A stretch of 64,000 bases of DNA from Chitinophaga sp. MM2321 (lineage in GTDB: Bacteria > Bacteroidota > Bacteroidia > Chitinophagales > Chitinophagaceae). Below are positions 33,268 through 41,896 of the stretch, piece after piece. Location: the NCBI RefSeq assembly GCF_964033635.1, contig NZ_OZ035533.1, positions 2,232,001-2,296,000 of the forward strand. The letters run 5' to 3'. The notes beneath the pieces are model-generated. The model saw only the letters and a program-made list of their open reading frames with translations, had not been told where the DNA came from and made no database searches. Numbering within the stretch: position 1 is the stretch's first letter; every line of letters begins with the position of its first letter. The translations under genes were made by a program, and so were the position numbers.

Positions 33268-33631
33268 CTACAAACCGTGCTATCGTCTTTTCGACTTGTT
33301 CGAGAGGAAGGAAAGTCCGGACAGCAAAGAGCAACACACCACCTAACGGGTGGGCCCCGGCTTGCCGGGGACAGCCAGTGCCACAGAAAATGACCGCCAC
33401 GTTTCTGACGGGGTAAGGGTGAAAATGTGGGGTAAGCGCCCACGGTACAGGCAGGTAACTGTTTGTGCGGGTAAACCTTGTGTGCTGAAATGCCATGTAT
33501 ACGGTCGCTTGAGGGCTGCTCGCCCGATGACCGAGGGTAGGCAGATACAGGTGACGTGTGAGCGTCATCGCAGATAAATGGTAGCAGCACTGGCATTGCC
33601 AGTGAACAGAATCCGGCTTACAGGTTTGTAG
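33268..33631 (+). ncRNA. rnpB: RNase P RNA (bacterial class A)
   Basis: The catalytic RNA that removes 5' leaders from tRNA precursors. Helix P1 closes between CTACAAACC (33268-33276) and GGTTTGTAG (33623-33631), followed by a T-run that ends the transcript. Conserved segments are in order: GAGGAAGGAAAGTCCGGAC (J3/4 region, 33302-33320), GGGTGGGCCCCGGCTTGCC, GGGTGAAAATG, GGTAAGCGCCCACGG (CR II/III region), and near the 3' end AGATAAATGGT and ACAGAATCCGGCTTAC, the universally conserved J2/4-P4 strand. The GAGGAA has an extra AGG compared with many species. Length is about 364 nt. Confidence 0.97.
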
Positions 33632-33702
33632 TTTTTTTACTTTCACCCCTTTGATATTACAAAATAAGCAACTAACTTCTCGCTTGTATTTAACCACTTT
33701 TT

Positions 33703-34116
33703 ATGACTCAGAAAGAAGAACGTACCTGGGCTGCCTTTGTACACCTGGGGGGTATTTTAGGTATGATTGTATTGCCCACAGCAGGCAATATCATTGCGGT
33801 ACTCATCCTGTGGATTATTAAACGTAACGAATCAAAGTTTGTAGATAGTCAGGGTAAGGAAGCGATCAATTTTCAGATCACAATCAGCATCGTTTCCGTG
33901 ATCGTGAACATCATTAACAATATCAGTATGGGATTGTGGTCGATGGCTAATTTCTGGAGACATACAAGGGGAGAGATCTTCTCTTTTACCTGGGGCTGGC
34001 ATGATCTCCACGGGGTACTGTGGCTGATAAATATAATCTTCTGTATTATGGCCGCCATGAAAGCAAATGATGGTATTGCTTACAGATACCCGGTTAGTTT
34101 GCGGCTCGTAAAATGA
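33703..34116 (+). CDS. DUF4870 membrane protein (Tic20-like)
   Basis: A 137-residue membrane protein with about three to four helices and the DUF4870 opening EERTWAAFVHLGGILGMIVLPTAGNIIAVLILWIIKRNESKFVDSQGKEAINFQITI. The segment VDSQGKEAINFQ between helices is the family hallmark. The family is widespread and of unknown function. The gene follows rnpB and its stop codon leads straight into a class A palindrome. Confidence 0.86.
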   Translation: MTQKEERTWAAFVHLGGILGMIVLPTAGNIIAVLILWIIKRNESKFVDSQGKEAINFQITISIVSVIVNIINNISMGLWSMANFWRHTRGEIFSFTWGWHDLHGVLWLINIIFCIMAAMKANDGIAYRYPVSLRLVK

Positions 34117-34123
34117 AATAGAT

Positions 34124-34246
34124 ATTTACGATTTACGGGTTTTTTGATTTACGGATTTTGAGATTTGGAATGCAGCGGAGATTACTACAAATGCTTATCT
34201 GTTTCGCTGCATTCCAAATCTCAAAATCAAAAAATTCGTAAATCAA
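34124..34246. repeat. Long palindrome, class A, between convergent genes
   Basis: The 24-bp perfect core arms are at 34154-34177 and 34205-34228, with GATTTTGAGATTTGGAATGC in the left arm. Outer parts (TTTTTTGATTT, TTTACG) also match, but the right arm lacks an eight-base TACGGATT present on the left. The element fills the interval between the DUF4870 stop and the subtilase stop. Confidence 0.9.
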
Positions 34247-35941
34247 TTAATTCTTTCTTACTGCTTTCATCTTCGTTTTATGCTGCTTCTTCTTCACGTT
34301 TTCTCCTTTGAGGGTAGCAGCCAGTTTCAGCGCATCATAGGCATTTACCATACCACCAGTAATTGACAGGTCAGCAAATTCTACCTGCTCATCCTGCGTA
34401 CCCGGTTTCTTTACAGACGTAGTGCTGTCTGGAAGTGGTGAGGCGCTTTTTTCCAATACGTATTTCAGTTGGGCGGCACTCAGTTCAGGGTAGTAGGAGA
34501 GTACCAGTGCGGCCACGCCGGCTACCACAGGGGCTGCCATACTTGTACCGCTGGCGCTGCCATATTTGTTACCACCAGGTATGGTAGAATAGATCTGTAC
34601 ACCCGGTGCAAAAAGGTCTACACTTTTTTTACCATAGTTAGAAAAACCAGCCACCTTGTCGTTACCTCTTCCGGTGCTGGTAGCACCTACCGTAATGAAG
34701 TTGGTAGCTACTGTGCTGTCGGCATAAACCGGATTCGGATAGTTGGCTACGGAGTCATTGTCGCTGCCATCATTGCCGGCAGCGTGTATGAGTAATACGC
34801 CTTTCTTTTCTGCATATCTCACCGCGTCATCTACCCAGTCTTTATGCGGGGAAAATGGTTTACCAAAGCTCATATTGATGATCTGTGCACCGTTGTCTAC
34901 TGCATACCGGATACCCAGGGCTACATCTTTATCTCTTTCATCACCATCCGGTACTACTTTTACTGCCATGATGCGCACATTGTCGGCAATGCCGTCAATG
35001 CCTACCCCGTTGTTTCTCACAGCGCCGATGATACCACTTACGTGGGTACCATGGAAGCCGAAGTTGCCCATCAGATCATTGTTCCCGTATTTATTATCAT
35101 TGATATCTTCGAGGTTGTCGCCAATAATTTTCTCCCTGTTTTCGTTGGGCGGAACTGTTGTACTTTCAGCCTTGCGTTTCAGGTCATCCATGTATGCATC
35201 GAACTCCATTTTGAAATCGCTGAATGTGGCAGGTTCGTCACCTGCGCTTTTCAGCAAACGGGTCATGAAATTGCGTGCCAGCAATACATCCTGGTTGGTT
35301 GTCTGAATACTGTCCAGCTGTGGTACCGTGAAATCTTCTTTACCGAGATAGGTTCTGAGGATGGATTCGCATTTGTTTACATTTTCCTGGAGTTTAGCCA
35401 TGGTCTTGTACTGCATTTTGTACTCCGTGTTTGGCTTCTCTATTTTCTGCTGCAACTTTTGCCAGTAGGCATATTCTTTGGAATCCTTGTTCAGTGCTGA
35501 ATCCGGATTACCATATTGATTTTTGATCCGATAGTATTCGCGGGCAGCTTCTTCAGAATCTTCTTTTACACTGCTGCCATCTTTGCCACCCAGGAAATTC
35601 CAGCCATGCACATCATCGATATAACCGTTGCCGTCATCATCTTTGCCATTACCGGGAATTTCACGGGGGTTGGTCCATAAAACTGCTTTAAGGTCCTCAT
35701 GGGTGGTATCAATACCGGAATCAATCACCGCTACAATAACAGGTGTACTTTTCTTCCCTTTGAGTAATTCCTTGTAAGCCTTTTCTGTGGCCGTACCGTA
35801 AACGCTATCCGTATCATAGCTCAATAAATGCCAGTTCTTCGGCAATGGGGGTCTACTTTGTGCAACGGATTTTGTAGTAAACGCAGTCATCAATGCAACA
35901 CACCCTGCCAAGACTGCAAGCTCTCGACTAAACAATTTCAT
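34247..35941 (-). CDS. Secreted S8 (subtilisin-like) serine peptidase
   Basis: A 564-residue exported protease with signal peptide MKLFSRELAVLAGCVALMTAFTTKSVAQ. The catalytic triad is Asp74 (VAVIDSGID), His297 (FHGTHVSGIIG) and Ser467 (GTSMAAPVVAG), with oxyanion Asn390 (AAGNDG). A 200-residue insertion (about 100-290), rich in Lys, Glu and Gln, separates Asp from His, a layout seen in other Bacteroidota S8 peptidases. A basic C-terminus (KKKQHKTKMKAVRKN) follows the domain and no Por sorting domain is seen. Periplasmic or surface action is likely. The mature N-terminus has no clear inhibitor propeptide. Confidence 0.93.
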   Translation of the reverse strand: MKLFSRELAVLAGCVALMTAFTTKSVAQSRPPLPKNWHLLSYDTDSVYGTATEKAYKELLKGKKSTPVIVAVIDSGIDTTHEDLKAVLWTNPREIPGNGKDDDGNGYIDDVHGWNFLGGKDGSSVKEDSEEAAREYYRIKNQYGNPDSALNKDSKEYAYWQKLQQKIEKPNTEYKMQYKTMAKLQENVNKCESILRTYLGKEDFTVPQLDSIQTTNQDVLLARNFMTRLLKSAGDEPATFSDFKMEFDAYMDDLKRKAESTTVPPNENREKIIGDNLEDINDNKYGNNDLMGNFGFHGTHVSGIIGAVRNNGVGIDGIADNVRIMAVKVVPDGDERDKDVALGIRYAVDNGAQIINMSFGKPFSPHKDWVDDAVRYAEKKGVLLIHAAGNDGSDNDSVANYPNPVYADSTVATNFITVGATSTGRGNDKVAGFSNYGKKSVDLFAPGVQIYSTIPGGNKYGSASGTSMAAPVVAGVAALVLSYYPELSAAQLKYVLEKSASPLPDSTTSVKKPGTQDEQVEFADLSITGGMVNAYDALKLAATLKGENVKKKQHKTKMKAVRKN

Positions 35942-36277
35942 GTTCGATAATTTTCCCGGTATAATATGAATTACTATTTGAATATCATGATAAGGTTAAA
36001 GGTATATAAAAAGAGGTATAACACTAAATTATTAATGATAAACGCTCTATATATTGGTTAACTGGGAAGATTTCAACTGATATGGCCGTTCTTATCCTGA
36101 TACGCTTGCCTGACAGCCCTTGTAACCATCTGTCATAATGTACTTCCTGCATGTTACAGGATGCGGTAGTTTTACATTGTTCCTTCTTTTACCTCATACC
36201 TCCTCATCTGCCAGATCTGACTCCGGGAAACTCTTTTCCCAACAATTTCTATTACCTCATCTCGTAAAATTAATGTT
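35942..36277. promoter_or_regulatory. Divergent intergenic region
   Basis: The 336 bp between the subtilase and the histidine-phosphatase-like genes must hold both promoters. No full TTTG/TAnnTTTG pair, palindrome, RNA gene or convincing small frame was recognised. Confidence 0.4.
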
Positions 36278-36811
36278 ATGTTGAAAACCGCTTTTTTAGC
36301 CGTTATGATGGCTGCCGGTACCCAAACATTTGCGAATGGACCCGATGTAACCACCATTATTTTTGTAAATCCTGCTGAAGTGGAAAATTCCCCATCCGCT
36401 GATCCGGGATTAAGTACAGCAGGATTGGAACAGGCCGACCAGTTGGCCGCTTCCCTGCAGAGCGAGGATATTGCCGCTATTTACACCACCTATGTAAACA
36501 GTGCCGTACAAACAGTAACACCGCTTTCCCGTACCAAGCAATGTAGCCTGGATTATTACCGGATAACCAACGATCCGGAGCTGGTGGAAAGTGTGCTAAA
36601 AGACATGATTAAGAAAAATAAGGGCAAAACCATTGTTATTTGCGGGGATCCGGAAAATATTCCTGCTATGGCCCGCCACCTTGGTGTAAAGGGTAAAGAG
36701 GTGAAAACCCTTTATGATAAAGGATGTGGACGGTTTATGGTTGTAAAAGTCAATGGAAACAATGCTACTGTAGCACAAAAGTTGAATATGAATATTCAAA
36801 AAAAAGTCTAA
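36278..36811 (+). CDS. Secreted histidine-phosphatase-like protein lacking catalytic residues
   Basis: A 177-residue protein with a signal peptide (MLKTAFLAVMMAAGTQTFANG). Its layout follows the phosphoglycerate mutase/SixA-type histidine phosphatase fold: first strand, then GLSTAGLEQADQLAASL (matching the usual LTxxGxxQA), AAIYTTYVNSAVQTVTPLS (matching the SxxxRAxQTA region) and TIVICGDPENIPAMARHLG (matching the late HG strand). The catalytic RHG/RHAE motif is replaced by IIFVNPAE (residues 27-34), and the second catalytic His by a CGD sequence. It is therefore probably a non-enzymatic periplasmic binding or scaffold protein. The distant family assignment is by pattern only. Confidence 0.75.
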   Translation: MLKTAFLAVMMAAGTQTFANGPDVTTIIFVNPAEVENSPSADPGLSTAGLEQADQLAASLQSEDIAAIYTTYVNSAVQTVTPLSRTKQCSLDYYRITNDPELVESVLKDMIKKNKGKTIVICGDPENIPAMARHLGVKGKEVKTLYDKGCGRFMVVKVNGNNATVAQKLNMNIQKKV

Positions 36812-36890
36812 TATTTATATCCGGAAGAGTATTTGATGGCTTCCCGCTATTAAATATTTTTCTCATAAGCATGGTTTCCGTTTAACGAAA

Positions 36891-36921
36891 AGCGGGGTTC
36901 TCTAACCTCGCTACTATTTTT
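36891..36921 (+). terminator. Hairpin terminator of the phosphatase-like gene
   Basis: The arms AGCGGGGTT and AACCTCGCT (one G-T pair) with a 4-nt loop are followed by ACTATTTTTT, about 80 nt downstream of the stop codon. Confidence 0.6.
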
Positions 36922-37057
36922 TAAAACCATGATTGTCGATGTATGTAGAGATGAACACAGGATTTTTTTTCCTGCAGCTATAAGACTTTTTTTATAGCAT
37001 ATTTTATCAACCGCTTTTAAAATCTGATCGGGTGGCACGCCTGACAAGAAAATTAAA

Positions 37058-37083
37058 AGCTCCGGGGCTGAAGCCTCGGAGCT
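37058..37083. other. GC-rich hairpin in an AT-rich gap
   Basis: AGCTCCGGGGCT and AGCCTCGGAGCT form a 12-bp stem (one G-T) with a 2-nt loop. It is not followed by a T-run on either strand, so it is not an obvious terminator and could be part of an untranslated RNA. Confidence 0.45.
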
Positions 37084-37128
37084 GCAAGAGTCCCAAAGAA
37101 TATTTTTATAGCAATATATTTTCCAGGG

Positions 37129-37160
37129 TTATCGGTTAGCTTATTCAAGCTAACCGATAA
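37129..37160 (-). terminator. Hairpin downstream of the aldehyde dehydrogenase gene
   Basis: Perfect 14-bp arms TTATCGGTTAGCTT and AAGCTAACCGATAA with an ATTC loop, 14 bp past the stop codon on the minus strand. The T-run is weak. Confidence 0.6.
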
Positions 37161-37174
37161 TCGTTTAATAACAT

Positions 37175-38704
37175 TTACAGGTCAAACTTTATTCCCTGTG
37201 CCAGTGGCAACTTATCGGTGTAGTTGATGGTATTTGTTTGTCTGCGCATATAAGCTCTCCAGGCATCTGAGCCGCTTTCCCTGCCGCCGCCTGTTTCTTT
37301 TTCACCACCAAAAGCGCCGCCTATTTCAGCACCGGAAGTACCGATGTTGACGTTTGCAATACCGCAGTCGGAACCTGTCTGAGAAAGGAACTGTTCTGCC
37401 TCGCGGAGGTTGAGCGTCATGATGGCGGAGGATAATCCCTGTGGTACATCATTCTGCATGGCAATGGCTTCCGTGAGTGTCTGGTACTTCATTACGTAGA
37501 GAATGGGTGCAAAGGTTTCATGTTGCACAATATCAGATACATTGTCTATCGCTGCAATGCAGGGCTTTACGTAGCAACCTGATTCAAACCCCGGACCTTC
37601 GAGTACGCCGCCTTCTACGAGGAAAGTGCCTCCCTGTTCCCGGATCTGTGCTATGGAATGGAGATAAGCCTTTACCGCATCTTTATCGATCAGTGGGCCT
37701 ACGTGGTTGTTTTCATCCAGTGGGTCACCGATGCGTAGTTGAGCATAGGCCTTTATGAGTCTTGTTGTGAAGGCATAATATACACTTTCATGGATGATGA
37801 GTCTGCGGGTAGAAGTACATCGCTGGCCTGCTGTACCTACTGCGCCGAAAACGGCGCCTATCAGCGACATGTCGAGGTCTGCATCCTGTGAAATAATGAT
37901 GGCGTTGTTGCCACCCAGTTCCAGCAGGGAACGTCCCAAACGTGCGCCCACTGCGGCGCCTACGCTCTTGCCCATCCGGGTGGAGCCGGTGGCGGATACG
38001 AGCGGAATCCGGTGGTCATTGGCCATCCATTCACCCGCTTCGCGGTGGCCGGTAAGCAGACATGAAACACCTTCGGGTACATTATTGGCTGTAAATACGG
38101 TCTCGACTATACGTTGACAAGCCAATGCGGTCACCGGTGTTTTTTCTGAGGGCTTCCATATGCATACATTACCGCAAACCCATGCCAGCATAGCATTCCA
38201 GCTCCAAACGGCAACGGGGAAATTAAATGCTGAAATGATACCGGTAATCCCCAGTGGATGCCATTGTTCATACATACGGTGGCCGGGGCGTTCTGAATGC
38301 ATGGTTAATCCGTGCAACTGCCGGGAAAGTCCCACTGCAAAATCGCAGATATCGATCATTTCCTGTACTTCACCATATCCTTCCTGGAGGCTTTTCCCCA
38401 TTTCATAGGAAACGAGTCTACCCAGGTGTTCTTTATTTTTACGAAGTGCTTCGCCTATCTGCCGCACCACATCACCTCTGCGGGGAGCGGGCCAGTTGCG
38501 CCATTCCCGGAAAGCTTCCTGCGCTACTGTCACTACCAGGTCATAGTCGTCATGGGTGGCGCTTTTCACGGTGGCAATCGTTTTGTTATCTACCGGAGAA
38601 ACAGAAACGATAGCTGGTCCGCCGGCTGCCAGCCAGTGTTTGCCGGTGCTTACACCGCTTTGCTGTGCATGGATACCGAATGCTTTTAAAAGATCTTCTG
38701 CCAT
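37175..38704 (-). CDS. ALDH7-type aldehyde dehydrogenase, probable alpha-aminoadipate semialdehyde dehydrogenase
   Basis: A 509-residue NAD(P)-dependent aldehyde dehydrogenase. CIWKPSEKTPVTALA binds the cofactor, the general base Glu is in LELGGNNAIIIS and the nucleophile is the Cys in GTAGQRCTSTRR. The C-terminal block NIGTSGAEIGGAFGGEKETGGGRESGSDAWRAYMRRQTNTINY is characteristic of the antiquitin/AmaB (ALDH7) subfamily, which oxidises alpha-aminoadipate semialdehyde in lysine breakdown. The Met at 38704 is preferred; the 31 extra upstream residues from 38797 run back into the upstream gene. It follows the DUF1338/HglS-like gene by 25 bp on the same strand, which supports a lysine-catabolic operon. 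Confidence 0.9.
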   Translation of the reverse strand: MAEDLLKAFGIHAQQSGVSTGKHWLAAGGPAIVSVSPVDNKTIATVKSATHDDYDLVVTVAQEAFREWRNWPAPRRGDVVRQIGEALRKNKEHLGRLVSYEMGKSLQEGYGEVQEMIDICDFAVGLSRQLHGLTMHSERPGHRMYEQWHPLGITGIISAFNFPVAVWSWNAMLAWVCGNVCIWKPSEKTPVTALACQRIVETVFTANNVPEGVSCLLTGHREAGEWMANDHRIPLVSATGSTRMGKSVGAAVGARLGRSLLELGGNNAIIISQDADLDMSLIGAVFGAVGTAGQRCTSTRRLIIHESVYYAFTTRLIKAYAQLRIGDPLDENNHVGPLIDKDAVKAYLHSIAQIREQGGTFLVEGGVLEGPGFESGCYVKPCIAAIDNVSDIVQHETFAPILYVMKYQTLTEAIAMQNDVPQGLSSAIMTLNLREAEQFLSQTGSDCGIANVNIGTSGAEIGGAFGGEKETGGGRESGSDAWRAYMRRQTNTINYTDKLPLAQGIKFDL

Positions 38705-38729
38705 TATTTGGTGTATTATGGATACGAAA

Positions 38730-39620
38730 TTAGGAACTTTTTTTTGTTTGGGCGGTGTATGTACTTTCGAAGATCTTATCAGCATTACCGGCTTCAAAGC
38801 CTTCCCGCCTGTGCCGGCGCTCTATCTGGCTGGCTGGCAGGTGGGCAAACTGAGGCAATACCTTTCTTTCTGCAAACTCTACATAGGAGCCTGCAATCTG
38901 ATATGTTTCACCACCGGCAAATACGGCGTCTATCATCCTGGCAACGGTAGCACTTTGCAACAGGTTGCCATCCGGACTTGTTTTTATTTTGCCGCCGGCA
39001 TCATTGAGTATAAATCCGTTTTTCTCCAGGAAGGTGTTGAAACCTGCTACCGTATTGTATCCTGCCGGCAGATTGTGAACGCTTACCGTAAAATGGTTGA
39101 GGTAATAGCGGTTATAGATCACCCAGGCAGCATATTCGCTTTCAGCAGCCAGTACCTTGAAATCAGCCAGGGTAGGCGTGCGCCAAAGACCGCCGTGTAA
39201 AAAGGTGTCTACAGCCTGGCTGTCGTCCAGGTTAAGCGTGGTTACGGGATCTGCTTTTACGTCGCCGGTATAGCTGTAAATGATGTCCTGCGCCTGTTTA
39301 CTGAGGTCACTGACCCGTAATTCGCTGATAAAAATGCGGGGATATTGTGGTGCAGGGGGCGCATACCACCAGGCATCCAGCTTTTTGGCCGCAAAATGAT
39401 AATGATCCATTTTCGTATAGCCGTAGTGGAGAAAAATTTTCTCCAGCGACTGTACACCTAAATGAGGTACGCCCATTGTTCTGAAAGCGATATGATCATT
39501 TTCAATATCTGCTGCATTTTTAATAAGGCCATCCCGGATCATGGCTGTAATAACAGCTGCTACATCCGGTACCCGCTGCTGGTAGCGGCTCATGAGGCCA
39601 TCTAATATATCGTTTAACAT
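38730..39620 (-). CDS. DUF1338 protein, HglS-like 2-oxoadipate dioxygenase/decarboxylase
   Basis: A 296-residue DUF1338 protein. Characterised members (HglS of Pseudomonas putida, FLO7 of rice) use Fe(II) and O2 to convert 2-oxoadipate to 2-hydroxyglutarate. Probable metal and substrate residues are visible: His43 and Arg47 in NDHIAFRT, His176 in YLNHFTVSVH and Glu248 in SYVEFAER, in the same order as the HglS ligands. The protein is shorter than HglS (about 460) but in the range of Bacteroidota members. The next gene encodes an ALDH7-like enzyme, giving consecutive activities in the lysine, aminoadipate semialdehyde, aminoadipate, oxoadipate, 2-hydroxyglutarate route. An aminotransferase for the step between them is not adjacent. 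Confidence 0.87.
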   Translation of the reverse strand: MLNDILDGLMSRYQQRVPDVAAVITAMIRDGLIKNAADIENDHIAFRTMGVPHLGVQSLEKIFLHYGYTKMDHYHFAAKKLDAWWYAPPAPQYPRIFISELRVSDLSKQAQDIIYSYTGDVKADPVTTLNLDDSQAVDTFLHGGLWRTPTLADFKVLAAESEYAAWVIYNRYYLNHFTVSVHNLPAGYNTVAGFNTFLEKNGFILNDAGGKIKTSPDGNLLQSATVARMIDAVFAGGETYQIAGSYVEFAERKVLPQFAHLPASQIERRHRREGFEAGNADKIFESTYTAQTKKSS

Positions 39621-39735
39621 CCTGTATTTTTTATGACATTTAATTGAAAGCTACTGTGGAGTGAAAGGTAGGCTATCTTCTGTTTTCCCTTTCAATAAAT
39701 GTCCTTTTTTTATTCAGCTTCAGTGCTGTCAATCC

Positions 39736-40839
39736 TCACTTTCTGACAGTAAACTTCTTTTTCAGTTTTAGAAAGGGGGTTTCAAAGTACTTGAAACTCA
39801 AAACACTGATGCCTATGGTTATAAGCAGGATGGCTGTTTTTATCAACAGTGTAGTATAAATGTTTAATGATCCCGTATTACTCAGGTAATCCAGCAACCC
39901 GGTCGTCACCCAGAAATGTATGGGCACATGATATAAGTAAATTCCATATGAATATTTTCCCAGAAATATCATCGTCCTGTTATTTACAGCGATGCTTAAT
40001 CCGCGCGGAATATTTGAAGAGAGGCTCCATATAATAATTGAGCCAAAGAGCAATGCGAGGAAAGTGAAAGCGGCATACAGGTTTCCGAAGTATAAGCTCT
40101 TCTTGTAGCCAATGATAACCACTAACATTGTTACAGACAGGACCATTACAAAAGGAGTATACTTTTCCAGGATGTCTTTCCTGGTACGTATCAAAACCGC
40201 GATCAGTGCACCTATTGAAATAGTATCGAGTCTTGCAAAAGTATTTACATATTTGTAATTATCATTCCATCCGTCAATTTGAATAAGCCGCAATAGGTTG
40301 GCTGTGATAATAAAGATGAGTAATACTCTGATAATATTTTTGGTGTTGAGTCTGTAAATGAGAAAAGGCCAAAACATGTAAAATTGTTCTTCAATGCATA
40401 ATGACCAAGTATACCTGAGTACCCTGTCTGTGGGGTAGCCCTGAAAAGTAAAAAGCCAGTTTTGAAAATATGTCCAGAACCAGGGCTGATGCTTTAAATA
40501 GTAGGGGAGATCGGGTATAGCGGTGATGGAAATGGCAGGTATAACATATAACATAATAGCCAATACAAAAAAATAGACCGGAAATATCCGGAGTACCCGT
40601 TTGACATAGAAGTTTTTAAAGAAAGCTGGTTTCCCTTTTGTATCCAGTAGGATACCTGTTATAAGGAATCCAGACAGTACAAAGAATAGATCCACGCCGG
40701 CCCAGCCTATTCCCAGAAAACTGATGTGGTCGGCATAAAAATGGTATAGGAGCACAAGTAGTATGGCCCATCCGCGTATAGCATCCAATTGCGTTATGTG
40801 TTGGTTGCTGTTATAATTGATAACCGGCCTGAATTTCAT
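39736..40839 (-). CDS. Acyltransferase 3 (OafA/YrhL-like) membrane protein
   Basis: A 367-residue integral membrane O-acyltransferase with about ten helices. The N-terminal QLDAIRGWAILLVLLYHFYADH contains the catalytic-type His, and the family sequences GVDLFFVLSGFLITGILL, VKRVLRIFPVYFFVLAI and YTWSLCIEEQFYMFWPFL are present. It acetylates or acylates cell-envelope glycans. It ends in a basic tail (KLKKKFTVRK). It has no adjacent glycan genes; a second member of the family is at 62145-63329. Target unknown. Confidence 0.92.
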   Translation of the reverse strand: MKFRPVINYNSNQHITQLDAIRGWAILLVLLYHFYADHISFLGIGWAGVDLFFVLSGFLITGILLDTKGKPAFFKNFYVKRVLRIFPVYFFVLAIMLYVIPAISITAIPDLPYYLKHQPWFWTYFQNWLFTFQGYPTDRVLRYTWSLCIEEQFYMFWPFLIYRLNTKNIIRVLLIFIITANLLRLIQIDGWNDNYKYVNTFARLDTISIGALIAVLIRTRKDILEKYTPFVMVLSVTMLVVIIGYKKSLYFGNLYAAFTFLALLFGSIIIWSLSSNIPRGLSIAVNNRTMIFLGKYSYGIYLYHVPIHFWVTTGLLDYLSNTGSLNIYTTLLIKTAILLITIGISVLSFKYFETPFLKLKKKFTVRK

Positions 40840-40960
40840 TTGATCACATTGATTGGAAGGGAATAGTATTGGGATGTATTGGTTTATAAGATAGGTATAA
40901 AGATATTAAAAAAAGGGTGGCGAAGCACCACCCTGTAAGTTTTTTTATTTATGAGTTGGA

Positions 40961-41776
40961 TCAGTATTGTTCATTTTCATTCGGGAAATCTTTCGCTTTC
41001 ACATCATTGATATATGACTGTGTAGCGCCATAGATCTGACTGTAAAGGTCCAGGTAGCGGCGGAGGAAACGCGGCTTAAATTCTTTGTTGATGCCCAGCA
41101 TATCATGCATCACGAGTACCTGTCCATCTACATATTTACCGGCGCCAATACCGATGATGGGTATTTCCACTGTTTCTGCCACTTTCCTGGCCAGTACTGC
41201 CGGTATCTTTTCCAGTACGATGGCAAAACAGCCAGCTTCCTGTAGTAGTTTGGCGTCCTCAATCAGTTTGTTGGCTTCTGTTTCTTCCGTAGCACGAACG
41301 GCATAGGTGCCGAATTTATAAATAGACTGCGGGGTAAGGCCCAGGTGGCCCATAACGGGTACACCGGCAGAGATGATACGTTTTACCGATTCGATGATTT
41401 CTTCGCCACCTTCGATCTTAATGCCATGTGCACCGGTTTCCTTCATGATGCGTATGGCGGAACTCAAAGCCTCTTTGGAATTGCCCTGATAAGAGCCGAA
41501 AGGCAGGTCTACCACTACAAAGCAGCGTTTGATGGCTCTCACCACCGAGGCAGCATGGTAGATCATCTGATCCAGGGTAATGGGGAGGGTCGTTTCATGA
41601 CCGGCCATCACATTGGATGCGGAGTCGCCTACCAGCAGGATGTCTATCCCTGCGTCATCAAAGATCCTGGCCATGGAATAATCATACGCAGTGAGCATGG
41701 AGATTTTCTCTCCATCTACCTTCATCTTCTGCAAAATATGCGTGGTAATACGCTTTATTTCTTTATTCACAGACAT
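40961..41776 (-). CDS. panB: 3-methyl-2-oxobutanoate hydroxymethyltransferase
   Basis: A 271-residue TIM-barrel enzyme that adds a hydroxymethyl group from 5,10-methylene-THF to alpha-ketoisovalerate, the first committed step of pantothenate synthesis. Landmarks are [71 protein letters not shown] and [24 protein letters not shown]. It lies in the same minus-strand stretch as panC and panD (46.2-47.6 kb), separated by the polyphosphate genes. Confidence 0.96.
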   Translation of the reverse strand: MSVNKEIKRITTHILQKMKVDGEKISMLTAYDYSMARIFDDAGIDILLVGDSASNVMAGHETTLPITLDQMIYHAASVVRAIKRCFVVVDLPFGSYQGNSKEALSSAIRIMKETGAHGIKIEGGEEIIESVKRIISAGVPVMGHLGLTPQSIYKFGTYAVRATEETEANKLIEDAKLLQEAGCFAIVLEKIPAVLARKVAETVEIPIIGIGAGKYVDGQVLVMHDMLGINKEFKPRFLRRYLDLYSQIYGATQSYINDVKAKDFPNENEQY

Positions 41777-41896
41777 AAGCAGTTAGCTTTTAATGTTTAA
41801 CAGGTGGCCTGACATCATAGCCAACAGCTATGGGCCATCAGCCAGTCGCAAAGGTTAGTATATAAAAAGTAAAAAGGAAACTTTTTTTATGTGTGG

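Larger units (their letters stand above)
36812..37174. other. 363-bp gap with three hairpins
   Basis: It contains a hairpin with T-rich tail just after the upstream gene (36891-36921), a GC-rich hairpin (37058-37083) and a 14-bp perfect hairpin just past the aldehyde dehydrogenase stop (37129-37160). A 65-codon minus-strand frame at 36850-37047 overlaps the first hairpin and has no recognisable features; it is not called. A short untranslated RNA is possible. Confidence 0.5.

Noticed and set aside
33138..33697. Protein-coding frames across 33138-33697 on both strands
   Set aside because: The interval is the RNase P RNA gene, whose conserved motifs and P1 helix explain the sequence.
4046..34246. 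Reading the class A and B palindromes as ordinary intrinsic terminators
   Set aside because: Arms are up to 53 bp, one lies between divergent starts, two extend into coding regions and several lack a T-run. Termination may be a side effect but does not explain the set.
4046..34246. Reading the palindromes as CRISPR repeats or MITEs with target-site duplications
   Set aside because: They are dispersed single copies, not arrays, and no flanking short direct duplications or transposase were seen.
36850..37047. A 65-codon minus-strand frame in the gap after the phosphatase-like gene
   Set aside because: It overlaps a terminator hairpin, has no recognisable motif and no clear ribosome-binding site.
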